Assembly: GCA_004296815.1 (NCBI GenBank)
Contig: SCVT01000139.1
Location: 1-14,470, forward strand
DNA: 14,470 bases
Reading direction: 5' to 3'
Source of the DNA: Reyranella sp.
GTDB lineage: Bacteria; Pseudomonadota; Alphaproteobacteria; Reyranellales; Reyranellaceae
In this document: positions 5,914 to 14,470 of the stretch, piece by piece
How the letters are laid out: each line of letters opens with the position of its first letter
How positions within the stretch are numbered: the first letter of the stretch is position 1
Notes under the pieces: generated by a model
What the model saw: only the letters and a program-made list of their open reading frames with translations
What the model was told of the DNA's origin: nothing
The model's database searches: none
Translations under genes and position numbers: made by a program

Positions 5914-6402
5914 TCACGCCGTGATGTGGAGGGCGCAGATCAGCGTGAACAACCGGCGGGCGGTGTCGTGATCGACCTCGATCTTGCCGGCGAGCCGCTC
6001 GCGCAACAGCTCGGAGCCTTCGTTGTGCAGGCCACGCCGGCCCATGTCGAGCGCCTCGATCTGCGAGGGGCCAAGCTTCTTGATGGCGCTGTAGTAGCTC
6101 TCGCAGATCAGGAAGTAATCCTTCACGACCTTCCGGAAGGGCGTCAGCGACAGCACGATGTCGCGCAGCTTCTCGTCCTCGCCGTTGCGCACGTCGAACA
6201 CCAGGCGCTGCTCGAAGATGCCGAGGCGCAGCCGGTACGGGCCTGCCTCGCCGCCGACCAGGCAGAAATCGTTCTCCTCGACCAGGTCGAACAGCGCGAC
6301 CGCGCGCTCATGCTCGACCTCGGCCGAACGGCGGGCCACGGACTCCTCGTCCAGCACGATGTCCACGATGCGCCGCGCCTTCTCGGCTGACTTGGGCGAC
6401 AT
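5914..6402 (-). CDS. UPF0262 family protein
   Basis: A 162-residue uncharacterised conserved protein found almost only in Alphaproteobacteria between hisD and an LMW phosphatase gene, exactly as here. Family landmarks seen: [12 protein letters not shown] near the start, [25 protein letters not shown], the strongly conserved [40 protein letters not shown], and [16 protein letters not shown] at the end. There are no signal peptide or membrane segments, so it is cytoplasmic. No function is established for the family. The ATG at 6402 lies seven bases after the hisD stop, with a weak ribosome-binding site, suggesting coupled translation. Confidence 0.96.
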   Translation of the reverse strand: MSPKSAEKARRIVDIVLDEESVARRSAEVEHERAVALFDLVEENDFCLVGGEAGPYRLRLGIFEQRLVFDVRNGEDEKLRDIVLSLTPFRKVVKDYFLICESYYSAIKKLGPSQIEALDMGRRGLHNEGSELLRERLAGKIEVDHDTARRLFTLICALHITA

Positions 6403-6409
6403 GGCAGGC

Positions 6410-7711
6410 CTAGCGGCGGTTCAGCCGGATCGAGACCGACCGGCCATGGGCGCCCAGCCCCTCGGCCTCAGCCAGCGCCAGCGCCGCCGGGCCGAGGACG
6501 GCCAGCGATTCCGGCGTGCAGGCGACGATCGAGGTGCGCTTCAGGAAGTCGGAGACTCCCAGCCCGCCCGAGAAGCGTGCGGCGCGCGAAGTCGGCAGGA
6601 CGTGGTTGGTCCCGGCGACATAGTCGCCGATCGCCTCGGGCGTGTGTCGGCCGATGAAGATCGCGCCGGCGTGTTTGATCCTGTCGGCCAGCGCCTCGGC
6701 CGGCGCGGCTTCCATGGCGAGCTCGACATGCTCCGCCGCGATCGCGTCGATGATCGACGTCGAGGCCGCGAGGTCCTTCACCAGGATGACGGCGCCGTTG
6801 TCGCGCCAGCTCGCGCCGGCGATCTCCGCGCGCGGCAGCGTCTTCAGTTCGAGGTCGACGGCGTTCACGACCGCCTCGGCGAACGCCGCGTCGTCGGCGA
6901 TCAGCACCGACTGCGAGGACGCGTCATGCTCGGCCTGGCTCAGCAGGTCGGCGGCGATCCAGGCGGGATCGTTCTTTCCGTCCGCCACGACCAGGATCTC
7001 GGAAGGACCCGCGATCAGGTCGATGCCGACCTGGCCGAACACCCGCCGTTTGGCCGCAGCGACATAGGCGTTGCCCGGGCCGGTGATCTTGTCGACGGGC
7101 TTGATCGATTGGGTGCCGTAGGCCAGTGCCGCCACAGCCTGCGCCCCGCCGATGCGCCACAGCTCGTCGGCGCCGGCGATCTTGGCGGCCAGCATGACCA
7201 GCGGGTTCAGCACGCCGCCCGGCGTCGGCACGACCATGACGATGCGGCCCACGCCCGCGACCTTGGCCGGCACGATGTTCATGAGGACGGACGAAGGATA
7301 GGCCGCCGTCCCGCCCGGCACATAGACGCCGGCGGCATCGACGGGGCGATAGCGCGCACCCAGCCGCGTGCCCGTGGCGTCGGTGAAGCTCACATCCTTG
7401 GGCAGGAGCGCACGATGGAACGTCTCGATGCGCTTGGCCGCGAACTCCAGCGCCTCGCGCTGCGCCGGCGGTACCTTGGCGGCCGCCGCGTCGCGTTCGG
7501 CATCGGTGATGCGGAGATTGCCCGGCTGCAGGTCGGCCCAGTCGAACTTGCGCGTGTAGTCGAGGACCGCCGCGTCACCGCGCGCGCGCACGTCGGTCAC
7601 GATGCCGGCGACGATGCGGTCGACGTTCTCGTCGGTGTCCCTGTTGCGCCCGAGGAAGGCCGAAAATTCCTTTTCGAAACCCGGCGCCGAAGCGTCGAGC
7701 CTAAGCGGCAC
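6410..7711 (-). CDS. hisD: Histidinol dehydrogenase
   Basis: A 433-residue zinc enzyme that oxidises L-histidinol to L-histidine in two NAD-dependent steps, the end of histidine biosynthesis. Residues match the E. coli active site closely: zinc ligands Gln259, His262, Asp363 and His422, and the catalytic pair Glu327-His328 (AAEHVEL). Other signatures are [40 protein letters not shown] and [11 protein letters not shown]. The length is normal for the family. The start is GTG at 7711, overlapping the end of hisG by 11 bases, so the two are translationally linked. Next in the operon is UPF0262. Confidence 0.98.
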   Translation of the reverse strand: MPLRLDASAPGFEKEFSAFLGRNRDTDENVDRIVAGIVTDVRARGDAAVLDYTRKFDWADLQPGNLRITDAERDAAAAKVPPAQREALEFAAKRIETFHRALLPKDVSFTDATGTRLGARYRPVDAAGVYVPGGTAAYPSSVLMNIVPAKVAGVGRIVMVVPTPGGVLNPLVMLAAKIAGADELWRIGGAQAVAALAYGTQSIKPVDKITGPGNAYVAAAKRRVFGQVGIDLIAGPSEILVVADGKNDPAWIAADLLSQAEHDASSQSVLIADDAAFAEAVVNAVDLELKTLPRAEIAGASWRDNGAVILVKDLAASTSIIDAIAAEHVELAMEAAPAEALADRIKHAGAIFIGRHTPEAIGDYVAGTNHVLPTSRAARFSGGLGVSDFLKRTSIVACTPESLAVLGPAALALAEAEGLGAHGRSVSIRLNRR

Positions 7712-8381
7712 TTGCGACCTCGTGCGCCACGTCGCGGAAACGGTCGATCCAGTGGCCGACCCGCTCCGGTCGCGTCTTGAGCGCGGCGCGGTTTACGATG
7801 AAGCGCGATGTGACGTCGGCGATGTGCTCGATTTCGACCAGGCCGTTGTCCTTCAACGTACGGCCCGAATCGACCAGGTCGACGATGCGATGGCTGAGGC
7901 CGAGCGACGGCGCGAGCTCCATGGCACCGGAGAGCTTCACGCATTCGGCCTGGACACCGCGCGCGGCGAAGTGCCGGCGCGTCACCTCGGGATACTTGGT
8001 GGCGATGCGCACATGGCTCCAGCGCCGCGGATCGTCGCTGCCCGCCATCTCGGCAGGCTCGGCGACGGCCAGGCGGCACTTGCCGATACCGAGGTCGATC
8101 GGCGCGTAAATCTCGGGGTAGTCGAACTCCATCAGCACGTCGCCGCCGGCGATGCCGAGGTGCGCGGCGCCGAACGCCACGAAGGTCGCGACGTCGAAGG
8201 AGCGGACGCGGATGATGTCGAGATCGGGATGGTTGGTCGCAAACCGGAGCTGGCGGGCATCCGGATCGGCGAACGCCGCCTCCGGTTCGATGCCGGCGCG
8301 CGCGAACAGGGGGGCAGCCTCCTTGAGGATGCGCCCCTTCGGGATCGCCAGGATCAGCTTTTCGTTTGCCTCGCTCGACAC
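7701..8381 (-). CDS. hisG: ATP phosphoribosyltransferase, short form
   Basis: A 226-residue catalytic subunit for the first step of histidine synthesis, joining ATP and PRPP to phosphoribosyl-ATP. Visible: [15 protein letters not shown] at the start, GIAGGDVL, and the HisG signature from [17 protein letters not shown] (150-166) into the PRPP loop [12 protein letters not shown] (170-181). It lacks the C-terminal ACT-like regulatory domain of the about 300-residue HisG, so it is the HisGS type, which works with the HisZ regulatory subunit; hisZ is not in this window. I chose GTG at 8381, with GGAGAG (8393-8388) seven bases upstream; the open frame further upstream to 8483 shows no family similarity. 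It overlaps hisD by 11 bases. Confidence 0.97.
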   Translation of the reverse strand: MSSEANEKLILAIPKGRILKEAAPLFARAGIEPEAAFADPDARQLRFATNHPDLDIIRVRSFDVATFVAFGAAHLGIAGGDVLMEFDYPEIYAPIDLGIGKCRLAVAEPAEMAGSDDPRRWSHVRIATKYPEVTRRHFAARGVQAECVKLSGAMELAPSLGLSHRIVDLVDSGRTLKDNGLVEIEHIADVTSRFIVNRAALKTRPERVGHWIDRFRDVAHEVASAA

Positions 8382-8416
8382 GACGGACTCTCCAGTAACG
8401 AATGCCCGCTGCCGGG

Positions 8417-8842
8417 CTATTCCACCGGATGAGCGGGCTTCCACGGGGTGGGCCAAGGCTCCCCGACATCCCCCAAATGGCATGCGAGCCGGCCGATTTC
8501 CAGCCGGATGGCCCGGCCGGCCGAGAAGCGCAGCAGGACTGAACGGTCGTTTTCCAGCACCACGGCCAGCAGTTCCAGCATCCGGTCGGGCTCGGCCGTC
8601 GGGATGTCATGGTGCCGCACGGCCGTCACCTCGTTGAAAACAAGGGCGGAATGGGTCCGGGAATAGGCCGCCTCGACGCCGGGATCGGCCTCCCAGCGGA
8701 AACGGTTCAGCAGGAGCACGAAGCGCTTCTCGTCCTGGAACCAGGCGCAATCGCGCACGGCGACCAGCGAGTCCTGGAGGGCCGCCGAGATCACGCCGAG
8801 ATCCTCGGCGTCGACCGCCGAGAGCTTGAGGCCGTCGGTCAC
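8417..8842 (-). CDS. DUF2948 family protein
   Basis: A 141-residue conserved protein of unknown function found next to murA and hisD in Alphaproteobacteria. Family features: [23 protein letters not shown], then [20 protein letters not shown], a central [20 protein letters not shown], and a late [29 protein letters not shown] segment split across the C-terminal third. No signal peptide or membrane helices; cytoplasmic. The start is GTG at 8842, four bases after the murA stop, with a GAGGG-like ribosome-binding site inside murA. Operon position links it to murA and hisG only by context, so no role can be given. Confidence 0.94.
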   Translation of the reverse strand: MTDGLKLSAVDAEDLGVISAALQDSLVAVRDCAWFQDEKRFVLLLNRFRWEADPGVEAAYSRTHSALVFNEVTAVRHHDIPTAEPDRMLELLAVVLENDRSVLLRFSAGRAIRLEIGRLACHLGDVGEPWPTPWKPAHPVE

Positions 8843-8846
8843 GTGG

Positions 8847-10127
<1,281 letters not shown>

Positions 10128-10140
10128 GAGAGGGGACTCC

Positions 10141-10695
10141 TTAGATCTTCGGAAGGGTGACGCCGCGCTGGCCTTGGTATTTTCCGGCCTTGTCGCGGTA
10201 GGAGACCTCGCAGGGTTCGTTGCCCTGGAGGAAGAGAAACTGGCAGGCGCCCTCGTTGGCGTAGATCTTCGCGGGCAGCGGCGTCGTGTTCGAGAATTCG
10301 AGCGTGACGTGGCCCTCCCACTCGGGCTCGAGCGGGGTGACGTTCACGATGATCCCGCAGCGCGCATAGGTCGACTTGCCAACGCAGATCACCAGCACGT
10401 CGCGCGGGATGCGGAAATACTCGACCGTGCGGGCGAGCGCGAAGGAATTGGGCGGGATGATGCAGACGTCGGCGGTGCGGTCGACGAAGGAGTTGGCCGC
10501 GAAGTTCTTGGGGTCCACCACCGCCGAATCGACGTTGGTGAAGATCTTGAAGTCGGTCCCGACCCTTGCGTCGTAGCCGTACGACGAAAGTCCATAGGAG
10601 ATGACGCCCTCGCGCTTCTGGGCGTCGACGAAGGGCTCGATCATGCCCTTTTCCTGCGCCATGCGGCGGATCCAGCGGTCGGAAAGAATGCTCAT
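10141..10695 (-). CDS. dcd: dCTP deaminase
   Basis: A 184-residue trimeric enzyme of the dUTPase superfamily that deaminates dCTP to dUTP, feeding dTMP synthesis. Motifs in order: [11 protein letters not shown] (36-46), [17 protein letters not shown] (81-97), [10 protein letters not shown] (106-115, with Lys107, Ser108 and Arg112 for the nucleotide phosphates), and VTLEFSN (130-136) with Glu133 equivalent to the catalytic Glu138 of E. coli. The [10 protein letters not shown] segment follows. The C-terminal [12 protein letters not shown] fits the flexible lid. The ATG at 10695 has only a weak Shine-Dalgarno sequence. It lies 34 bases after a small conserved gene and 13 before murA. Confidence 0.97.
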   Translation of the reverse strand: MSILSDRWIRRMAQEKGMIEPFVDAQKREGVISYGLSSYGYDARVGTDFKIFTNVDSAVVDPKNFAANSFVDRTADVCIIPPNSFALARTVEYFRIPRDVLVICVGKSTYARCGIIVNVTPLEPEWEGHVTLEFSNTTPLPAKIYANEGACQFLFLQGNEPCEVSYRDKAGKYQGQRGVTLPKI

Positions 10696-10729
10696 GCAGG
10701 GCCGCTTCTAGACGAGGGAGGGGGCGGGC

Positions 10730-10882
10730 TCAACCGCCGGTCTTCGCTGTTTCCACCGGCTTGCCGCCATCCCCTTTAGCCCGCGCCTGAGCCTTGCGCC
10801 GCTTGAGATTTTCCCTCAGCGCGGCGGCAAGTCGTTCGGTCTTGTCGTCCTTCTCCGGGACGGGCTTGGGGGGAGCAGCCAT
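10730..10882 (-). CDS. Small basic conserved hypothetical protein (50 residues)
   Basis: A 50-residue highly charged protein. Its core, ERLAAALRENLKRRKAQARA (residues 16-35), is a single amphipathic basic helix of a kind I recall from small hypothetical proteins in Alphaproteobacteria; the flanks are Pro/Lys/Gly-rich and likely disordered. There is no signal peptide or cysteine. The ATG at 10882 is followed by a clean frame to TGA at 10730, 34 bases before dcd, so it appears to lead the dcd-murA transcript. The ribosome-binding site is poor. The basic helix could bind RNA or a protein partner, but that is speculation; function unknown. Confidence 0.7.
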   Translation of the reverse strand: MAAPPKPVPEKDDKTERLAAALRENLKRRKAQARAKGDGGKPVETAKTGG

Positions 10883-10899
10883 GCGCCCGAGGATACACC

Positions 10900-10918
10900 A
10901 GGGCGGTGGCTCCGCCCT
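10900..10918. repeat. Perfect 7-bp inverted repeat between divergent genes
   Basis: AGGGCGG (10900-10906) and CCGCCCT (10912-10918) are exact reverse complements around a 5-base centre. It sits in the 60-base gap between the minus-strand small gene (start 10882) and the plus-strand HXXEE gene (start 10943), where both promoters must lie if neither is internal. It could be an operator for a dimeric regulator or a leader hairpin in the 50-residue gene's mRNA. No clear promoter pair could be seen. Confidence 0.4.
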
Positions 10919-10942
10919 AGCTGAACCGGTATTTTGCCCGCC

Positions 10943-11638
10943 GTGTTCACCTTCACCTATCTCTGGCCCTACATGGGCACGGGGGCGGCACTGCTGCTGG
11001 CCTTGCTGCTCGCAACGGACCTGCTGCGCAGCGACCGGAGCGTGTCGCGCTGGCGCGATATCGTCTGGCTCGCCTGGGGCGGCACCTGGATCTACCTCGT
11101 CCACCAGTTCGAGGAGCACGGCATCGACGCCGAGGGCGGCCACTACGCCTTCCGCGGCTTCATGTGCGCGACCCTGGGTTTTGCCGACCCCAAGACCTGC
11201 CCGGTCCCCTTCTCCTTCATCACCTCGGTGAACATCGCCGCCGTCTGGCTGGCAGGGCCTGCTGCGGCGTTGCTCGGCCGGCGCTGGCCCGCGCTGGCAC
11301 TCAGCTTCTTCGCGATCCCCTTCGTGAACGCCTTCGGCCATCTCGTGCCGGCCGCGCTCGCCGGCGCCTACAATCCGGGCGTCCTGACGTCGATCGTGCT
11401 GTTCCTGCCGCTGTCGCTGTGGGCCTTCCACGTGGCGCTCGGCCGCCCCGATCTCGGATGGCGCGCCGTGATCGCCACGGTCATCGCGGGCGTCGTGCTG
11501 CACGTGATCATGATCGGATCGCTGCAGCTCTACGTGCACGGCCGGATCGGCCTCGGGGCCCTCGACGTCATCCAGTTCGTCAATCCGGTGATCGCCGGAC
11601 TGATCGTCTTCCTCGCGGCGCGGCGGCGCGCCCCCTAG
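10943..11638 (+). CDS. HXXEE domain-containing membrane protein
   Basis: A 231-residue integral membrane protein. The family-defining motif is visible as His54-Gln-Phe-Glu57-Glu58 at the end of the second hydrophobic segment. Hydrophobic stretches fall roughly at 8-27, 38-52, 91-108, 112-135, 146-165, 172-195 and 208-226. Later polar positions typical of the family include NAFGHLVPA and YNPGVLTS. The His/Glu pattern suggests a metal site in the membrane, but the function of HXXEE proteins is not established. I chose GTG at 10943; TTG at 10934 is an equally possible in-frame start, and neither has a good ribosome-binding site. It ends in a 4-base tail-to-tail overlap with the AtuA gene and diverges from the dcd-murA operon. 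Confidence 0.85.
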   Translation: MFTFTYLWPYMGTGAALLLALLLATDLLRSDRSVSRWRDIVWLAWGGTWIYLVHQFEEHGIDAEGGHYAFRGFMCATLGFADPKTCPVPFSFITSVNIAAVWLAGPAAALLGRRWPALALSFFAIPFVNAFGHLVPAALAGAYNPGVLTSIVLFLPLSLWAFHVALGRPDLGWRAVIATVIAGVVLHVIMIGSLQLYVHGRIGLGALDVIQFVNPVIAGLIVFLAARRRAP

Positions 11639-13431
11639 TTCGCCAGTTTCCGCGCGAGGTCGGTCGGCACCCGGACCGGCATGTCGAGCAGCATCTGGGC
11701 GAAGGCCTTGGCCAGCGGATCGGCCTTGAGCGAGGCCATGCCGCCGCCGCCCAACGCCTGGCGCAGCAGGAAATTGAAGCCCTTGATGCCCGGCAGCCGC
11801 CAGCGCGTGACCGGGCCCTTGATGCGGTGGGCGAAGTACCGGGCCACCGCCTCCTCCGTCACCTCGGCATCGAGGATCGGTTCGTACTCGGGCTTCCTGG
11901 CAAAGATGCCGATATTGGCGTTGTCGCCCTTGTCGCCGGAGCGGCCGTAGGCCAGCGCGACCAGCGGCACCTCGACCGTCTCGCCGGCTTCCTTCCTCGG
12001 TCCGGCCGGTGCTTCGACCGGTAGCGAGGACGCCTTGAAGCCGCCGCTGCGGGCGCCCTCCTGCAAGGCGATCTTGTGGCCGTCGACGTCGACCGTGACC
12101 GGCACCTGGCTCTTCGGGACGAGGCACGAGAACATGCGGATCACCGGCGAGGGCGAGACGCGGCCCGCGCCGAAGCTGCCCGTCATGCCGACCACGCCGC
12201 CGGTCGACATCGGCGAGATCTCGCGACCCAGCAGCGACAGCGCCTCCTTCTGGTCGTGCTTGGCCGCGATCTTGACGACGACCTCGCGAGCGTCTGGCGT
12301 GCGCGAGTGCGGCCCGTAGGTCGCCTCGCTGCCGATCACCTCGATCGAGACGTCGCGATAGTCCGGCATGCCCTTCTCGGCGAACATGCGGCGCGTCTTC
12401 TTGATGATCGATTCCGCGCTGTGTGTTCCCTTCGCCACCGCCTCGCGGCCGCCCAGCATGAAGATCGAGCTGAACTTGAAGCCGTCGGGCCAGGTGGTCG
12501 AGACCTTGTAGGTGTCGGTGGGCGGCCGGCCCCTGGCGCCGCTCACGCGGACGCGGTCCTTGCCGACCTGCTCATAGGTAGCTTCCGTGAAGTCGCAGAC
12601 CACGTCGGGCACCATGTAGGCGCGCGGATCGCCGATCTCGTAGAGCATCTGCTCGGCCACGGTCGCCGTGGTGATCAGGCCGCCGGTATCGTCGGGCTTG
12701 GACAGCACGAAGGAGCCGTCAGCCGAGACCTCGGCGATCGGAAAGCCCATGTTGTCGTAGTCCGGCACCAGCCGCCAATCGGTGAAGTTGCCGCCGTTGC
12801 ATTGCGCGCCGCACTCGATGATGTGGCCGCAGAGCGTGCCCGCTGCGAGACGGTCAAGATCCTCCGGCGACCAGTCGAAGGCGTGGATCAGCGCACCGAG
12901 CGTCACCGCCGAGTCGACGCAGCGCCCGGTGATCACCACGTCGGCGCCCTCGGCGAGCGCGCGGGCGATCGGGAAGCCGCCGAGATAGGCGTTCATGCTG
13001 ACGATCTTCACCGGCAGCTCCGCGCCGGTGTCCATTTCCCGGATCCCGGCCGCGCGGAACTCGTCGGCGCGCGGCAGGATGTCATCGCCCAGCACGACCG
13101 CGACCTTGAGGGTGACGCCGGCCGCCTCGCAGGCCTTGAGGACGGCGTCGCGGCAGGCCAGCGGATTGACGCCGCCGGCGTTGGTCACGACCTTGATCTT
13201 CTGCGCGGCGATCTCCTTGGCGAGCGGCGCCATCACGGCGGTGACGAAGTCAATCGCGTAGCCTGCCTGCGGATTGCGCAGTTTCTGGGCCGCCATGATC
13301 GACATGGTGACCTCGGCGAGATAGTCGCTCACCAGGTAGTCGACCTTGCCGTGCCGCACGAGCTGCACGGCGGCGGTCTCGGTGTCGCCCCAGAAGCCGG
13401 AGTGGCAGCCGATGCGAACGGTCTTCGACAT
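11635..13431 (-). CDS. AtuA-family protein with fused C-terminal AtuA-like domain (DUF1446)
   Basis: A 598-residue cytoplasmic protein. Residues 1 to about 450 are the DUF1446/AtuA domain: IGCHSGFWGDTETAAVQLV at the start, VTNAGGVNPLACRDAV, VVITGRCVDSAVTLGALIH and CGHIIECGAQCNGGNFTDW. Residues from about 486 form the separate AtuA-like ferredoxin-fold domain (LALAYGRSGDKGDNANIGIF region), fused here but sometimes a separate gene. AtuA is required for acyclic terpene (citronellol/geraniol) utilisation in Pseudomonas, but its reaction is undefined and many homologues sit in other acyl-CoA pathways, so a terpene role is only a possibility. The ATG at 13431 has GGAG nine bases upstream, inside the end of the binding-protein gene, six bases after its stop. 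Confidence 0.93.
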   Translation of the reverse strand: MSKTVRIGCHSGFWGDTETAAVQLVRHGKVDYLVSDYLAEVTMSIMAAQKLRNPQAGYAIDFVTAVMAPLAKEIAAQKIKVVTNAGGVNPLACRDAVLKACEAAGVTLKVAVVLGDDILPRADEFRAAGIREMDTGAELPVKIVSMNAYLGGFPIARALAEGADVVITGRCVDSAVTLGALIHAFDWSPEDLDRLAAGTLCGHIIECGAQCNGGNFTDWRLVPDYDNMGFPIAEVSADGSFVLSKPDDTGGLITTATVAEQMLYEIGDPRAYMVPDVVCDFTEATYEQVGKDRVRVSGARGRPPTDTYKVSTTWPDGFKFSSIFMLGGREAVAKGTHSAESIIKKTRRMFAEKGMPDYRDVSIEVIGSEATYGPHSRTPDAREVVVKIAAKHDQKEALSLLGREISPMSTGGVVGMTGSFGAGRVSPSPVIRMFSCLVPKSQVPVTVDVDGHKIALQEGARSGGFKASSLPVEAPAGPRKEAGETVEVPLVALAYGRSGDKGDNANIGIFARKPEYEPILDAEVTEEAVARYFAHRIKGPVTRWRLPGIKGFNFLLRQALGGGGMASLKADPLAKAFAQMLLDMPVRVPTDLARKLAN

Positions 13432-13437
13432 GTCAGC

Positions 13438-14406
13438 TCACTCCGGCTGGATGCCCGCCTCGCGCGCGAGCCTGGTCCACTTCTCGATCTCGGATTTCTG
13501 GAAGGCGAGCAGCTCTTCCGGCGAGCCCAGCTTCAGGATCACGTTGAAATCGCGCATGCGCTGCTGCATCTCGGGCTTGGAATACTCGGCGCGAATGATC
13601 GCGTTCATCTTGTCGATGATCGGTCGCGGCGTCTTGGCCGGCGCGAACATGGCGTACCAGCCGTCGAGGTCGAAAGCGATGCCCTGCTCGCGCAGCGTCT
13701 TGAGGTCGGGCAGGATGGGCGAGCGCTCGCTCGAGATCGAGGCGATCGCCTTCACCCGGCCGGCCCGTATGTGCGGCAGCACGGTGCCCATGTCGGCGAT
13801 CATGTACTGGAGCGTCCCGCTCAGCACATCGTTCAGCGCCGGCGGCACGCTCTTGTAGGGGACCTGCAGGGCGTCGAAGCCCAGCATCCGCTTAAGGGTC
13901 TCGCCGGCCACCACGCCGGTGCTGTTGCCGGTACCGAACGAAAGCTTGCCCGGGTTGGCCTTGGCGTAGGCCACCAGTTCCTGGATGGTGTTGAAGGGTG
14001 CATTGGGGTTGGCGACGATGCAGAACGGCACTAGGCCAATGAGCCCGATGGTCTCGAAGTCCTTCACCTGATCGTAGGGTACGTTCTTCACCAACGCCGC
14101 AGCTGCCGCGTGCGAGGTGTTCGAGGTGAACATCAGTGTGTGGCCGTCCGGCGGCGCCTTGGCCACGAAGTTGCCGGCAATGGTGCCGTTGGCGCCCGGC
14201 TTGTTGTCGACCAGGGCCGGCTGGCCGACCGCAGCCGACAGTTTCTCCGCGAAGATGCGGGCCATGGTGTCGGTGCCACTGCCGGCGGCGAACAGGATCA
14301 CGATGCTGATCGGCTTGCTGGGCCAGGCTTGCGCAAACGCCGGTGTAGCGGCCGCCACGGCGGCCGAGGAAAGCAGGAACTGGCGACGGTCGATCATGGG
14401 CTTCAC
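13438..14406 (-). CDS. Tripartite tricarboxylate transporter substrate-binding protein (TctC/Bug family)
   Basis: A 322-residue periplasmic solute-binding protein that captures carboxylates, usually for a TctAB-type permease or as an orphan receptor. The N-terminus MIDRRQFLLSSAAVAAATPAFAQ region holds a twin-arginine (DRRQFL) signal peptide cleaved near AFAQ. The mature part has the family pattern: WPSKPISIVILFAAGSGTD, the VDNKPGANGTIAG ligand-loop motif, YAKANPGKLSFG, VPYKSVPPALNDVLSG and a C-terminal FQKSEIEKW. The start is ambiguous: GTG at 14406 overlaps the upstream stop as GTGA, while ATG at 14397 gives the tighter Tat signal. No TctA or TctB is visible. It lies between an enoyl-CoA hydratase-like gene and AtuA, suggesting that it imports the compound they break down. 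Confidence 0.95.
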   Translation of the reverse strand: MKPMIDRRQFLLSSAAVAAATPAFAQAWPSKPISIVILFAAGSGTDTMARIFAEKLSAAVGQPALVDNKPGANGTIAGNFVAKAPPDGHTLMFTSNTSHAAAAALVKNVPYDQVKDFETIGLIGLVPFCIVANPNAPFNTIQELVAYAKANPGKLSFGTGNSTGVVAGETLKRMLGFDALQVPYKSVPPALNDVLSGTLQYMIADMGTVLPHIRAGRVKAIASISSERSPILPDLKTLREQGIAFDLDGWYAMFAPAKTPRPIIDKMNAIIRAEYSKPEMQQRMRDFNVILKLGSPEELLAFQKSEIEKWTRLAREAGIQPE

Positions 14407-14470
14407 TTCTTCTTCCGGTTGACGAACGCCGCCATGCGCTCGATGTGCTCGCCGTCGGTGACCGACTGGG
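14403..14470 (-). CDS. C-terminal fragment of an enoyl-CoA hydratase/isomerase-like protein
   Basis: Only the last 21 residues lie in the window, ending in TGA at 14405-14403. The sequence SVTDGEHIERMAAFVNRKKK fits the usual C-terminus of the crotonase superfamily (acidic turn, then a helix ending AFxxKRKP-like). The identification rests on a short stretch and is an inference. The gene continues beyond the right edge. Its stop overlaps the GTG start of the TctC gene by four bases (GTGA), so they belong to one operon. Confidence 0.55.
   Translation of the reverse strand, partial: QSVTDGEHIERMAAFVNRKKK

Noticed and set aside
6158..7780. 540-codon plus-strand open frame opposite hisD
   Set aside because: hisD is intact with all active-site residues; the antisense frame is compositional shadow.
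8382..8483. N-terminal extension of hisG to 8483
   Set aside because: The extra 34 residues overlap the DUF2948 gene and do not resemble HisG; GTG 8381 with GGAGAG fits better.
12076..14034. 652-codon plus-strand open frame opposite AtuA and TctC
   Set aside because: The minus strand carries two unmistakable families with motifs throughout; the plus-strand translation is a His/Asp/Arg/Gly-rich shadow.

Overview
The window is a GC-rich chromosomal segment from an alphaproteobacterium. The strongest clue is gene order. Reading the minus strand, a 50-residue small protein, dcd, murA, a DUF2948 gene, hisG, hisD, a UPF0262 gene, a low-molecular-weight phosphatase gene, and then infA, maf, an RNase E/G gene, yacG and tRNA-Phe form a housekeeping neighbourhood typical of Alphaproteobacteria. 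UPF0262 and DUF2948 are largely confined to that class. The short HisG and the abundance of GTG/TTG starts fit a Rhodospirillales- or Reyranella-like bacterium, but the genus cannot be fixed from this sequence alone.

Layout from left to right. 1-261: no convincing gene; an AT-rich island (about 138-170) borders GC-rich DNA with two strong hairpins and a doubtful minus-strand reading frame. 262-1050 (-): an SDR oxidoreductase. 1097-1172 (-): tRNA-Phe(GAA). 1208-3433 (-): the compact infA-maf-RNase E/G-yacG operon. 3593-5443 (+): three exported-protein genes, two of them tandem paralogues of an unrecognised family and one a small PepSY-like protein. 5457-10882 (-): the second half of the housekeeping cluster, nine genes closely packed or overlapping. 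10943-11638 (+): an HXXEE-type membrane protein. 11635-14470 (-): a catabolic operon with an enoyl-CoA hydratase-like C-terminus cut by the window edge, a TctC/Bug-type periplasmic binding protein, and a fused AtuA (DUF1446) protein.

How the genes work together. The minus-strand core mixes nucleotide and envelope metabolism (dCTP deaminase, MurA), histidine synthesis (HisG, HisD) and translation/RNA functions (IF-1, Maf, RNase E/G, YacG, tRNA-Phe). The right-hand operon looks like uptake plus CoA-dependent breakdown of an organic acid or terpenoid-like acid. The most unusual part is the plus-strand block at 3593-5443. It lies between the phosphatase gene and infA, which are usually adjacent in this conserved neighbourhood, and so looks like a lineage-specific insertion encoding periplasmic or secreted proteins of unknown function. 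No CRISPR array, insertion sequence, integrase, phage gene or obvious defence system was found.
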